Shown here one piece after another: positions 8,140 to 16,874 of a DNA stretch of 64,000 nucleotides. Each line of letters starts with the position of its first letter. Within the stretch, counting starts at the first letter, position 1. The notes beneath the pieces were generated by a model. The model was not told the DNA's origin. It did no database searches and saw nothing but the letters and a program-made list of their open reading frames with translations. The translations under genes and the position numbers were made by a program. Origin of the DNA: Paenibacillus xerothermodurans. Lineage in GTDB: Bacteria; Bacillota; Bacilli; Paenibacillales; NBRC-103111. The DNA lies in the NCBI RefSeq assembly GCF_002220865.2, contig NZ_NHRJ02000015.1:1-64000 (forward strand), given 5' to 3'.

Positions 8140-9480
8140 ATGGGGAAATATTTTGGTACTGATGGCGTTCGTGGGGTAGCCAATAAGGAACTTACGGCGG
8201 AACTGGCGTATAAAATTGGCCGCTGCGGCGGTTATGTATTGGCAGGGCAAGTAGAAAAGCCTACCGTTGTGATTGGCCGTGATACTCGAATTTCCGGCAC
8301 GATGCTGGAGGCGGCCTTGGTTGCCGGATTACTATCCATTGGTGCCAATGTGGTGCGCCTGGGTGTCGTGTCAACGCCGGCAGTGGCATACTTGACAAGA
8401 GAATTAAAGGCCGACGCTGGTGTGATGATTTCGGCATCACATAATCCGGTGCAGGATAACGGGATTAAATTTTTTGCCGCAGACGGCTTTAAGCTCTCAG
8501 ACGAAACAGAACTCGAGATCGAGCGGCTGATGGACGCTGAAGTGGACGAATTGCCACGCCCCGTAGGAGGAGATCTCGGCTCTGTTGCGGATGATGAGCA
8601 GGCGAAATACAAGTATCTCGATTATGTGAAGTCGACCGTACAGTCATCTTTCAAAGGGTTTAAGATTGTATTGGATTGTGCCCATGGCTCAGCTTACGAA
8701 TTGGCTCCGAAGGTATTCGCAGCCCTGGGCGCTGAAGTGATAACGATGGGGGCGGAACCGAACGGCCGGAACATCAACGATGATTGTGGTTCCACCCACC
8801 CAGAGGCGCTGCAGAAGGCGGTATTGGAGCAGAAGGCTGATTTGGGATTGGCTTTCGACGGTGACGCCGACCGATTAATCGCTGTTGACGAAACAGGCGC
8901 CGAGGTTGACGGTGATTTTATCTTAAGCATATGCGGCAATGCCCTGAATCAGGCCGGGAAGCTGAAGCACAGCACCATCGTTACGACTGTGATGAGCAAC
9001 ATTGGCTTCTTTAAAGGCGTCGAGTCAGCCGGAATGACAGCTGCGAAAACCGCGGTAGGTGACCGCTACGTGATGGAGGAAATGCGCAAAGGCGGCTACA
9101 ACCTTGGCGGTGAGCAGTCTGGCCACGTGATTTTCCTGGATTACAATACGACCGGGGACGGTATTTTAACTGCTCTGCAATTGACGGACACCCTTATACA
9201 GTCGGGCAAGAAACTGAGCGAACTGAAGAAAATTATGCGCAAATATCCGCAGAAGTTGGTCAACGTTCGAGTGTCGGATAAGAGCAAATGGAAGGAGAAT
9301 GCCGTGATCGGCGACGCCATTCGCAAGGTGGAAATGGAACTCGGCGACAATGGCCGCGTATTGGTCAGACCATCAGGAACGGAATCTCTAATTCGAGTCA
9401 TGGCGGAAGGGCCAGATCGGGCTCAGGTCGAGGCGTACGTCCAGGACATCGCGGGTGTCATTGAAAGAGAACTTGCATAA
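8140..9480 (+). CDS. glmM: Phosphoglucosamine mutase
   Basis: Converts glucosamine-6-phosphate to glucosamine-1-phosphate on the way to UDP-GlcNAc for peptidoglycan. The 446 residues carry the alpha-D-phosphohexomutase signature MISASHNP with the phosphoserine at residue 100, the metal-binding loop FDGDADR near residue 240, the GEQSGH sugar-binding loop and the C-terminal phosphate loop RPSGTES. All are intact. A good AAAGGAG site precedes the ATG. It lies 48 nt after cdaR and is terminated by the hairpin at 9551, so cdaA-cdaR-glmM form one unit and glmS a separate one. Confidence 0.97.
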   Translation: MGKYFGTDGVRGVANKELTAELAYKIGRCGGYVLAGQVEKPTVVIGRDTRISGTMLEAALVAGLLSIGANVVRLGVVSTPAVAYLTRELKADAGVMISASHNPVQDNGIKFFAADGFKLSDETELEIERLMDAEVDELPRPVGGDLGSVADDEQAKYKYLDYVKSTVQSSFKGFKIVLDCAHGSAYELAPKVFAALGAEVITMGAEPNGRNINDDCGSTHPEALQKAVLEQKADLGLAFDGDADRLIAVDETGAEVDGDFILSICGNALNQAGKLKHSTIVTTVMSNIGFFKGVESAGMTAAKTAVGDRYVMEEMRKGGYNLGGEQSGHVIFLDYNTTGDGILTALQLTDTLIQSGKKLSELKKIMRKYPQKLVNVRVSDKSKWKENAVIGDAIRKVEMELGDNGRVLVRPSGTESLIRVMAEGPDRAQVEAYVQDIAGVIERELA

Positions 9481-9550
9481 TAGGCAGGAATGCCAACCGC
9501 ATCACGCTTAACGAATATTAAGCCATAATACCTATAATTATCCGTAAGAC

Positions 9551-9580
9551 CCTCCGATCGTAGGATCGGAGGTTTTTTTT
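9551..9580 (+). terminator. Terminator of cdaA-cdaR-glmM
   Basis: CCTCCGATC, loop GTAG, GATCGGAGG, then eight T. A perfect 9-bp stem. Confidence 0.93.
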
Positions 9581-9616
9581 ATCTGGGAAAATGCGAAATA
9601 TAGCGTAAAGTATCTG

Positions 9617-9645
9617 TTGCACTTCGCTGGTAAAATGAATAAGAT
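9617..9645 (+). promoter_or_regulatory. Promoter of glmS
   Basis: TTGCAC (9617-9622), 17-bp spacer, TAAGAT (9640-9645). About 55 bp before the ribozyme cleavage site. Confidence 0.65.
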
Positions 9646-9689
9646 GGTTGTATGCATTCAGTCGAACATAGAAAGGTGGGTAGACGCAG

Positions 9690-9890
9690 CTATTAAACTA
9701 GCGCCAGAGCTTGAGAGTGTGTCGCCACTTACCACGTCCTATCCGGGATGATGAACAAAAGAAGGCAACTCGCAAGCTGACGAGGTGAAGGTGTTCGAAA
9801 CATTCGGCGGGGACCTTCCGGTAGCAGATACTACCGTAAAGTTGGAAAGCAAACCATCCGGGCGACCGGGTGTACAAGAGTCCAACGTGC
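9690..9890 (+). ncRNA. glmS ribozyme (glucosamine-6-phosphate riboswitch)
   Basis: Self-cleaving leader that cuts itself when glucosamine-6-phosphate binds, destabilising the glmS mRNA. Visible conserved blocks: the cleavage site A9700/G9701 before GCGCCAGAGCT, then ACGAGGTG, TTCGGCGG, CCTTCCGG and the pseudoknot strands CATCCGGGCGACCGGG, closed by GTTGGA pairing with TCCAAC at 9881-9886. The blocks are in the order known for Bacillus. Position directly before glmS confirms it. Confidence 0.93.
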
Positions 9891-9940
9891 ATCGAAGCAG
9901 TGTTTACTTGTTTTTTGAAAACTAGGAGGTTCTATCCCTT

Positions 9941-11770
9941 ATGTGCGGTATTGTTGGTTATGTTGGTAAACGTGATTCTCAAAATATACTAATTGAAGGC
10001 TTAAAAAAGCTGGAGTATCGCGGCTATGATTCCGCAGGTGTAGCTGTCTTCACGAAAGACGGTCTGCAGGTAAAAAAGTCGAAAGGCAGACTGGCCAATC
10101 TGGAGTCCAAGTTGGGCGAATCTCCTTTGACGGGTTCTATCGGCATTGGGCACACCCGGTGGGCAACACACGGGAAGCCGTCCGATGTAAACTCCCATCC
10201 GCACACTGACAACTCGCAGAAATTTTCTGTAGTGCACAATGGTATTATCGAAAATTATATTTCCTTAAAGGAAGAGTTAGTCGCCAAAGGGCACGTATTC
10301 GTGTCGGAGACGGACACGGAGGTTATTTCACACTTGATCGCGAGCTTGTATGACGGTGATATCGTAAAGGCCGTTCAGCAAGCGGTGAGCCGCATGCGTG
10401 GCGCGTTCGCCCTTGGCGTGCTAACGGAATATGAGCCTGAGAAGTTGGTAGCGGTGCGGCTGGCCAGCCCATTGGTCATCGGCGTTGGAGAAGGAGAAAA
10501 CTTCATCGGCTCCGACATCCCCGCAATTCTGGATTATACGCGAAATGTGTACATCTTGAATGACGGTGAAATGGCAGTTTTAACTACAGACGGTGTCGAA
10601 TTAATGACATTAGAGGGGAATTTTATTTCCCGGGAATTATTCCATGTCGATTGGGATATTGTAACGGCGGAAAAAGCCGGTTTTGATCACTTCATGCTGA
10701 AAGAAATCCACGAACAGCCAAAAGCATACCGTGATACCCTAAGCAGCCGCATTGATGCATCCGGTACGAGAGTTGTTTTGGATGAAGTTAAGATGAGCCA
10801 AGACGACATCCGGTCGATTCAACAGGTACACATCGTCGCTTGTGGCACAGCCTATCACGCCGGTTTGGTAGGTAAAGGTATCATCGAGAAGCTAGCTCGT
10901 ATACCTGTGGAAACTGATGTAGCGTCCGAGTACAGGTATCGGTCGCCCATCATTACGCCGAACACGCTGGTTATGGTGGTCAGCCAATCCGGTGAAACTG
11001 CGGACACTCTGGCTGCCCTGCGAGAGGCGAAGCGCTGTGGAGCTCGTGTTGTGGCGATCACGAATGTGGTAGGCAGCTCAGTGGCGCGGGAAGCTGACGA
11101 TGTGATTACAACATGGGCAGGACCAGAGATTGCGGTCGCCTCCACAAAGGCATATACGTCGCAATTGGTTGCATTTTATTTGTTCGGCTTGTACCTCGCA
11201 CAGACATTGGGCACGCAGGAAGCGGGATACATTGCCGATGTGATCGCTGAATTAAAGCGGCTGCCGGAGAAGGTAGAGCGGATTTTGGAGCAAGCCGACA
11301 CCATTAAAAATTGGGCTGAGCAGGTGGCGACCCACAACAATTTATTCTTCATCGGCCGCGGACTAGATTATGCGGTAGCGTTGGAAGGATCACTTAAGCT
11401 GAAAGAGATCTCTTACATTCACTCTGAGGCGTACGCGGCGGGCGAACTGAAGCACGGCACATTGGCGTTAATCGAAGAGGGGATTCCTGTCATCGCGCTG
11501 GCCACTCAAGAGGAGCTGTTGGAGAAGACAGTTAGCAACATTAAGGAAGTCAAAGCACGCGGCGCACATGTATTCGGCCTTAACGCCGAGGGTGAAACCG
11601 AGCTGGTGAAAACGGTGGATGAGGTGTTTGCGATACCACATACGCTGCAGCTTCTCAGCCCAGCTTTATCGGTCGTTCCGCTGCAACTGCTCGCGTACTA
11701 CGCTTCCCTGGCGCGCGGCAACGACGTGGATAAACCAAGAAACCTGGCGAAGAGCGTAACGGTGGAGTAA
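9941..11770 (+). CDS. glmS: Glutamine-fructose-6-phosphate aminotransferase
   Basis: Makes glucosamine-6-phosphate from fructose-6-phosphate and glutamine, the first committed step to UDP-GlcNAc. The 609-residue length is normal. It starts MCGIVGYVG, so Cys2 becomes the N-terminal nucleophile of the glutaminase domain (about 1-230). Two SIS isomerase domains follow, with the SQSGETADT sugar-phosphate loop near residue 350. The C-terminus KPRNLAKSVTVE is the family's conserved end. AGGAGG at 9924 precedes the ATG. Controlled by the ribozyme upstream and physically next to glmM, which uses its product. Confidence 0.98.
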   Translation: MCGIVGYVGKRDSQNILIEGLKKLEYRGYDSAGVAVFTKDGLQVKKSKGRLANLESKLGESPLTGSIGIGHTRWATHGKPSDVNSHPHTDNSQKFSVVHNGIIENYISLKEELVAKGHVFVSETDTEVISHLIASLYDGDIVKAVQQAVSRMRGAFALGVLTEYEPEKLVAVRLASPLVIGVGEGENFIGSDIPAILDYTRNVYILNDGEMAVLTTDGVELMTLEGNFISRELFHVDWDIVTAEKAGFDHFMLKEIHEQPKAYRDTLSSRIDASGTRVVLDEVKMSQDDIRSIQQVHIVACGTAYHAGLVGKGIIEKLARIPVETDVASEYRYRSPIITPNTLVMVVSQSGETADTLAALREAKRCGARVVAITNVVGSSVAREADDVITTWAGPEIAVASTKAYTSQLVAFYLFGLYLAQTLGTQEAGYIADVIAELKRLPEKVERILEQADTIKNWAEQVATHNNLFFIGRGLDYAVALEGSLKLKEISYIHSEAYAAGELKHGTLALIEEGIPVIALATQEELLEKTVSNIKEVKARGAHVFGLNAEGETELVKTVDEVFAIPHTLQLLSPALSVVPLQLLAYYASLARGNDVDKPRNLAKSVTVE

Positions 11771-11888
11771 TCATTTAGTTCATGTTTCATGTTTGTGTTC
11801 AGTGATAAAGATGTCTGGCACCAGTGAAAAAACTGCGGAACCAGTAAAAGATGTCGTGAACCGATATGCAAGCTGATTACATCTAGAA

Positions 11889-11918
11889 GGGAGCCCGAGG
11901 GAGAAATTCGGGGCTCCC
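11889..11918 (+). terminator. Terminator hairpin of glmS
   Basis: GGGAGCCC (11889-11896) and GGGCTCCC (11911-11918) form a perfect 8-bp stem about 120 nt after glmS. The T tract is poor, so its efficiency is uncertain. Confidence 0.5.
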
Positions 11919-11967
11919 CTCATTTAGAGCAATACTTGATACCCGCATATAATACTTTAATTAAAAT

Positions 11968-12012
11968 GAAAAGGACGTAGCCCAAGCGAAAGCAGCGGGA
12001 GCGTCCTTTTTT
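11968..12012 (+). terminator. Second terminator after glmS
   Basis: AAAAGGACG and CGTCCTTTT form the stem around a 24-nt loop, followed by TTTTTT. This is the better terminator of the two after glmS. Confidence 0.65.
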
Positions 12013-12763
12013 AAACTAAGCCAGCTAATATCTTGTCAGGATTTGTGAATAAAAGGTTGCGAAGTAGATGTTATATCTATATTTAAACATGTGAAATAAC
12101 CTTCCAATTTTATAATGCAAGGTTGTCATGCGTTAGTCTTCTAGGTAGGCCAAGTCGCTTGCTTTGGAGTTACGCAACCATCCACTGAAGTTAAACAATC
12201 GCTACCATTCCATTGAACATAGGATAGAAATCATTTCTTTAGATGAACGGTTCAGGATTCGATCATTACTGGTCGAATGGTTGTCAAGTAAGGGGATGCG
12301 TCATGACATTAACATTGGGAGGTAATTCTGGATTGAACTACCGGATACGATAATTTTCTGTGATGGAGGAACCAATGAAATTGTTGAGTTGGCAATTCGA
12401 TGATGATCCTCAAAGGGTTCTATGATAAATGGAATTGGGTCGAAATAACGATGACCTTCGGCGACAGAAGCAAACGGTGGAGCGTCTTACACACACGAGA
12501 CAGATTGAAGAACAACTTGAATCGGGCTAACATTGATCCTCTGGCTTATTCGTTCCTCATATGATAGTAGTCAGAAGTTAATTCCCCTTTACACGGTTTA
12601 TAACAATAACCGGGTCTTTAAACGCAGTATTTATAAATTTATTCGCCAGTCACCCCGTGACGGTGAACCATACCATAAGTGACGGCGAAATTTTGTTTTC
12701 AACTGACCGTCGTCTTTATAGAACTTTGAAGGGTGTCCCTTTTGGCTGCCCTCATTTACATTA
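12013..12763. other. Gene-poor decayed stretch
   Basis: About 750 bp with no supportable gene. A short open frame at 12430-12531 (33 codons, charged, RRQKQTVERL-like) resembles a helical tail but has no upstream continuation. An inverted repeat at 12642-12689 (TTCGCCAGTCAC and GTGACGGCGAA) may be a terminator, possibly for the minus-strand gene ending at 12764. AT content is higher than in the block before it. It looks like the worn edge of the accessory region. Confidence 0.4.
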
Positions 12764-13442
12764 TTAGAGATTTTCTTTATAGAAAGCACCTAATTTTTCA
12801 ACGGCTTTACTCACTGGCTCTGGCCTGTCGTACAGATCGTAGTGGCTTGCACCTTCTATAACGAACAAATCTTTTTTCTCAGAAGCTGCTCGGTTATAAA
12901 GCTCATGACCGTCCTTGTATGAACCAAACGCTCCTTGTACGCTACCAACAATGATTTGCAAAGGTTGAGTCAGCAGACGTTCTGCCAAAAGGAAAGCATC
13001 AAAGGCAATTATCGAGTCTATGCTGGTGAATTTCAGTTTGTTAGGAGAGTTAGGGCTCTGACCTCTTGATGTTCTGTAGTAATCAACCGCCCCTACAAGA
13101 TCAATATCAGTCATACCGCCTTCTTCTCTCTCTGCATGACTATTAGGAATCCATTGTGTAACCATTGGTTCGGCTCCGCGCGCTTCAGCAGTGCGTTGTT
13201 TTGCAACTTCCTCTAAAACTTTGATGGTATCGGCTTCACGATATCCACGACCGATATTCGCGACGACGACTGTAGCAACTGCTTTGATGCGACGCTCTGT
13301 CATTGCAGCATTTACAGCATATCCGCCTCCTGCACAAACACCTAGCACGCCAATACGATTTTCGTTGACATAATCTAATGTGGTTAGGTAATCAACTGCG
13401 CACCGAATATCCTCAACACGTGCAGCTGGGTATTCGGCATAA
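12764..13442 (-). pseudogene. Alpha/beta hydrolase, 5'-truncated
   Basis: C-terminal two-thirds of an alpha/beta hydrolase of the dienelactone-hydrolase-like or DUF1100 type. The nucleophile elbow GVCAGGGY, the helix ARVEDIRCAVDYLTTLDYV before it and the C-terminal EGASHYDLYD with the catalytic histidine are visible. The normal N-terminal part, roughly 80-90 residues with the first beta strands, is missing. Upstream of codon AEYPAA the reading frame runs into antisense sequence of a transposase remnant (13443-13628), so the apparent first residues MSIYFVATPWN are not hydrolase. No ribosome binding site is seen for the chimeric start. It is probably non-functional, truncated by an insertion-deletion. 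Its intact form would have been cytoplasmic; the substrate is unknown. Confidence 0.8.
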
Positions 13443-13628
13443 CTGAAAAAGTGGATGGACAGGTTCCACGGCGTCGCAACGAAGTATATCGACAACTACA
13501 TGTTCTGGTTCCGTTTCTTGGAATTGCACAAGAAGCTTGACCACACCGACAGGCAGAAAAAAATGCTGCTCGACACTTGTAAACGGGCGAATTTCACCAC
13601 AGTTCAGCAATTTAGAAAAGGCGCTTAA
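13443..13628 (+). mobile_element. Transposase C-terminal remnant, IS1595-like
   Basis: A 61-codon open frame beginning LKKWMDRFHGVATKY, then LHKKLDHTDRQKKML and ending in TAA. The GVATKYIDNY-type motif followed by a W/F-rich helix is typical of the C-terminus of IS1595/ISXO2-type transposases. No start codon and no upstream catalytic domain are present. It lies antisense at the broken 5' end of the hydrolase gene, so the element inserted there and was later deleted. A hairpin at 13650-13666 follows. The family call is from memory and moderate. Confidence 0.65.
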
Positions 13629-13646
13629 CAAAATTGAACAAATAAA

Positions 13647-13680
13647 AGAGACAGCGGTCCGCTGTCCTTTAGAGTTTTTT
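13647..13680 (+). terminator. Hairpin after the transposase remnant
   Basis: GACAGCGG and CCGCTGTC (13650-13666) form a tight hairpin. The T-rich run (TTTTTT) comes about 10 nt later, so termination would be weak. Confidence 0.4.
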
Positions 13681-13686
13681 TTGTTA

Positions 13687-14470
13687 TTAATTTTGTCTGC
13701 GACCTTCAACCGCTAATAAATACATTGTTTGAGACATAGCAGTTTCACTAATCCATTGACGATACTCGTTTTCAGCTAAGGCACGTTCACTCTCTGTAAT
13801 TAACCCATCTTTAACCATTTGAATTCCTCTACTAGCAGCTACGTCTGCCCATAAATCTGTTTGTTTTGCAGTCTCATGCTGAGGAGTGATTATAATTTCG
13901 TTTATTCCGACTTCTTTAAATAAGTTTAAGATGGTCCGCAATAGCATTATCCATACCTGCATCAGAACGCCACTTTAAAAATGCAGAATAAAAGGATTTC
14001 ATACTTAAAGGGGGTTCTGGATTCCAAGTTATCTTTTCATGATTATAATCAAGAATCAAAACCTGTCCACCTGGCTTAGTGGCACATTTCAAAGCATTTA
14101 AAGCTTCAAACGGGTTAGATAACCATTGTAAGACTCGTGCAGAAGTAACTAAATCGAATTCATCTTTATAAGGAAGGTTGAAAATATCTCCAACTTCAAA
14201 ATTCAGTCCTGGAGTATCACCGAAATTCTGTTTAGCTTTTTCAATTAGTGCAGGATTACTATCAATTCCAACAGCACGCCCAGTAGGTCCAACAATTTCG
14301 GTAATTCCGCGAGTTATCGCTCCTGTACCACAACCAACATCAAGAACTGTCATCCCTTCGGTAATCAGTTCCGCTAATCTTTTGTGAGAGGATGTTAAGG
14401 TTCGGGAATCTAAAATATTTGTTGCCTTCCCAGAAAGTTCAGCCCTATTACGTGCAACGTTAGATTCCAT
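13687..14470 (-). pseudogene. SAM-dependent methyltransferase, frameshifted
   Basis: Class I methyltransferase of about 260 residues. Motif I VLDVGCGTGAITRG, the acidic GIDSNP strand and the post-motif LQWLSNPFEAL are clear in the first frame. Near 13935-13950 the frame ends (ADHLKLI then stop), and the sequence continues in another frame as NLFKEVGINEIIITPQ to the end at 13687. One indel restores a single protein. The start at 14470 (MESNVARNR) follows GGGGG at 8 nt on the minus strand. A promoter at 14503-14531 fits it. It is either a pseudogene or a site of sequence error; the substrate is not predictable. Confidence 0.8.
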
Positions 14471-14502
14471 CCAAAATCCCCCTATTTTTGGATATTTCAA
14501 AT

Positions 14503-14531
14503 AAAATATCATCCATTATTTGTTTTGTCAA
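14503..14531 (-). promoter_or_regulatory. SigA-type promoter of the methyltransferase gene
   Basis: On the minus strand: TTGACA (14531-14526), 17-bp spacer, TATTTT (14508-14503). About 33 bp before the start codon at 14470. Confidence 0.65.
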
Positions 14532-14614
14532 TCGTATGCTTTCTCTAATTAATTTTTCGAACCTATAAGCAACAATATTTACGAAAATAGCGTATTCTTT
14601 AAACAGTCCTCCCT

Positions 14615-14643
14615 ATTCTAAGTGTGAGGCTCACACTTTACAA
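14615..14643 (-). promoter_or_regulatory. Promoter-like element with palindromic spacer
   Basis: On the minus strand TTGTAA and TAGAAT are 17 bp apart, and the spacer is filled by the palindrome AGTGTGAG-C-CTCACACT (14621-14637). Dyads between -35 and -10 are typical of MerR-type regulator sites. The -35 box lies at the edge of the IS3 remnant. Confidence 0.4.
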
Positions 14644-14645
14644 AT

Positions 14646-14915
14646 AAAGATTACCTGGAGCTGCTGGAGAAAGAAGACGTCAAGGTCTCGATGGACGGCA
14701 AAGGCCGGGCCACCGATAACAGCCGCACCGAGCGATTTTTTCGCTCGCTCAAATACAAATGCATCTATATAAACGAATTCGAAGACCCGCGCGCGCTGCG
14801 TAAAGGGCTGGCTCGCTATGTCCAATTTTACAATGAGGAACGCCCTCACCAGTCGCTCGGAGAAGCATGTCCCGCGCAGTTCTATGCGCATATCGTCAAG
14901 ACAATCGCATCCTAA
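14646..14915 (+). mobile_element. IS3-family transposase C-terminal remnant
   Basis: An open frame of 89 codons ending in TAA. It contains VSMDGKGRATDN, RTERFFRSLKYK with the last catalytic glutamate of the DDE triad, and YNEERPHQSLG, which are hallmarks of the IS3/IS150 OrfB integrase core C-terminus. The first two catalytic aspartates and OrfA are absent, so it cannot transpose. It adjoins the truncated regulator at 14941-15135, which lost its C-terminal part at this junction. Evidence of past transposition followed by deletion. Confidence 0.85.
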
Positions 14916-14940
14916 AAGACCGGAAGGAGAACTTAACTTA

Positions 14941-15135
14941 TTTCTCTGGAAATCGTGTCTTGACAATGGGGAGCATTATAAAACATTGGGCTGTGGTGAC
15001 AAATGTGGATTGAGTAGGGATGGTGAGCGGTAATCCTGCTTTGCGAAGCACCTCGTAAACTTCAATATTAGACCTATGCAGTTCCATCCAAAAATTGGCC
15101 GGCATTTTAATTCGGTCGAAAAAATGAGAAGTCAT
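14941..15135 (-). pseudogene. AraC-family regulator, N-terminal fragment
   Basis: Only the first 60 or so residues remain: MTSHFFDRIKMPANFW, then HRSNIEVYEVLRKAGL and a TTAQCF motif. These resemble the start of the arabinose-binding-like N-terminal domain (PF12625 type) seen in one class of AraC regulators, which would be about 330 residues long with two C-terminal helix-turn-helix motifs. AAGGAGG precedes the ATG on the minus strand, so this was a real start. The sequence then runs into the IS3 remnant. The gene is truncated and should be non-functional. Confidence 0.6.
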
Positions 15136-15352
15136 TTATGCGGTACCTCCTTGCGTTTCATAAACAGATTGCAGATCAGAGATGACATTCAGCTCTAGGG
15201 GGTTACGAGTCCTTACGTTACCGATTCCCTGTGACCTTGTAACTAGCGGAAGGTGCCAATTGACTATCGTAATGCGCCAATAGTGTCCTCGCTATTTTGT
15301 CAAATGGTGATTGAATTATTCTGATCGATAGTTGATAATGAATAACCGTTAA
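15136..15352. other. Gap between regulator fragment and AraC gene
   Basis: About 220 bp without a gene. It contains the upstream region of the truncated regulator (minus strand) and the downstream region of the AraC gene. No repeat or RNA recognised. Confidence 0.3.
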
Positions 15353-15388
15353 ACAGGGAGCAGTCAGCCTAAGGCTACTGCTCCCTGC
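15353..15388 (-). terminator. Strong hairpin at the end of the AraC gene
   Basis: CAGGGAGCAGT, AGCC, TAA loop, GGCT, ACTGCTCCCTG: a stem of about 15 bp with one bulge, 10 nt after the stop of the minus-strand regulator. The T run on the minus strand is short (TTTAA). Confidence 0.6.
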
Positions 15389-15397
15389 TTGCTTGAT

Positions 15398-16315
15398 TTA
15401 CGCGTGAATCCTTTGGTCGTAGCTCGCCTTCAAGCGCTTTATATCTTCTCTTGGCGGAAAACCAAACATACGAGCATACTCACGGCTGAACTGTGATGCA
15501 CTTTCATACCCTACCCGGAAAGCCACATCGGCGGCATCCGTCGATTCGGACATTAATATGCGCCGGGCTTCCTGTAACCGCAGCTGTTTTTGAAACTGAA
15601 GCGGGCTCATGGCAGTTGCCTCCTTGAAGTGCCTGTGAAACGTAGAAATCCCCATATTGGCTATTTCCGCAAGCTCTTCGATTCGCAAAGGCTTATCGAC
15701 GTTATGGATAATTTGATTGATTGCCTCCCGGATTCGGTAGGTGCTGCTGCCTTCCATCGCGATTTGCGCCAGCGTAATACCGTACTGCCCTTGAAGAAGT
15801 CTGTATAAGATTTCTTTCGTGTAGAAGGGAGCCAGGAACGGAATGTCTTTCGGTTTGTCCAGCAAACGAGCCAATCTCATGATCGCATCCAATATCGATA
15901 ACTCGATCTCGCCGACAAACATCGCCCGTTTTGTGCCTTCTTGCGGGGCGATTTGAACGCCCCCTTCATGTAATACCTCTAATATTTGATTCTGTGTAAA
16001 CTCCAGCTTCAAGCTCAGATATGGCGCATGGGGAGAAGCTTTTATGACATGACCGATCACCGGCAAGTTCATGGACGAAATCAGATAGTCGGCAGGTCCA
16101 TACTCATATCGCTCCTGTGCAAGCAATACGTCTTTAAAGCCTCGGGCGATGAAACATAAGGCTGGCTTGTAGACTCTGTAGACGGGCTGAGTCACTTGCG
16201 AGACGCGAACAATAAATAAAGACGGAATCGCCGTCTCGAAAACGCCGTCCTGACCCGCATGCCGCTCAATCAGTTCGGCGAGTTCATCCCGCAGATTATC
16301 TATTTGTCCTGACAT
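15398..16315 (-). CDS. AraC-family regulator with AraC_N domain (YqhC-like)
   Basis: DNA-binding regulator of 305 residues. Residues 1-160 form the cupin-like AraC_N domain (PF06719 type) with IPSLFIVRVSQVTQP, YGPADYLISSMNLPV and SPHAPYLSLKL. Residues 190-300 hold two helix-turn-helix motifs, including ELAEIANMGISTFHRHFK and the AraC signature ending in ASQFSREYARMFGFPP. YqhC of E. coli, the known member, activates aldehyde reductases. Here the gene is divergent from a carboxymuconolactone-decarboxylase-like gene, a dehydrogenase and two aldo/keto reductases, so it probably controls that operon. It has two relatives in the window at 23342 (truncated) and 24229. Effector unknown. Confidence 0.88.
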   Translation of the reverse strand: MSGQIDNLRDELAELIERHAGQDGVFETAIPSLFIVRVSQVTQPVYRVYKPALCFIARGFKDVLLAQERYEYGPADYLISSMNLPVIGHVIKASPHAPYLSLKLEFTQNQILEVLHEGGVQIAPQEGTKRAMFVGEIELSILDAIMRLARLLDKPKDIPFLAPFYTKEILYRLLQGQYGITLAQIAMEGSSTYRIREAINQIIHNVDKPLRIEELAEIANMGISTFHRHFKEATAMSPLQFQKQLRLQEARRILMSESTDAADVAFRVGYESASQFSREYARMFGFPPREDIKRLKASYDQRIHA

Positions 16316-16409
16316 AATATCCTCCTTGTGCGTTCATCTTTGATGATTTCATTATAATGCAACCTTCGTCTGTCACGTAAGTAGTGGCGAGAGGATTAGG
16401 TAATCATTC

Positions 16410-16438
16410 GAGACCAATGGGATAACGGTCTCTTTTTT
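16410..16438 (+). terminator. Terminator-like hairpin in the divergent gap
   Basis: GAGACC, 11-nt loop, GGTCTC, then six T. It lies between the divergent AraC gene and the operon at 16526 and could attenuate readthrough or a leader transcript. Confidence 0.5.
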
Positions 16439-16525
16439 AATTGTAGCATAATAAGACTGAGCTTAAATTTGCTGACAAATGTTTAACAACCTTCGCATGA
16501 TAAGAATGAAAGGAAGGGATATAAA

Positions 16526-16855
16526 ATGTCAGACTCAAAAGAACTTACAGTTGCTCAGAAAGCGATCGGAGATTTTGCTCCTAAGTTGGTGGAACTAACC
16601 GACGAAGTTTTGTTTGGAGATGTATGGAAGCGTGAAGAGCTTTCTCCGCGCGACCGCAGTTTGATTACCGTAGCGAGCTTAATCACCGGCGGAAATACGC
16701 AGCAGCTTAAAAACCATTTAAATTTGGCCAAACAAAACGGCCTGTCGGAAAATGAGCTGATCGAAGCGATGACCCAGCTTGCCTTCTATGCAGGCTGGCC
16801 GAAGGCCATGTCAGCCATTATGGTTGCAAAAGAAGTATTCGCGAATGAGAAATGA
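16526..16855 (+). CDS. Carboxymuconolactone decarboxylase family protein
   Basis: A 109-residue all-helical protein of the CMD/AhpD-like fold. The core ELSPRDRSLITVASLITGG followed by LKNHLNLAKQNGLSENEL and the LAFYAGWPKAM motif are typical of the gamma-carboxymuconolactone decarboxylase branch. The redox CxxC of the AhpD branch is absent; the protein has no cysteine at all, so peroxidase activity is unlikely. GGAAGGG precedes the ATG. It leads an apparent operon with an SDR pseudogene and two aldo/keto reductases. The actual substrate is unknown; many such small proteins sit in oxidoreductase operons. Confidence 0.85.
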   Translation: MSDSKELTVAQKAIGDFAPKLVELTDEVLFGDVWKREELSPRDRSLITVASLITGGNTQQLKNHLNLAKQNGLSENELIEAMTQLAFYAGWPKAMSAIMVAKEVFANEK

Positions 16856-16874
16856 CGAAAGGGTGTAATTTAAT

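Noticed and set aside
12764-13495. Hydrolase as an intact gene starting MSIYFVATPWN
   Set aside because: The first residues are antisense to a transposase remnant and no RBS is present.
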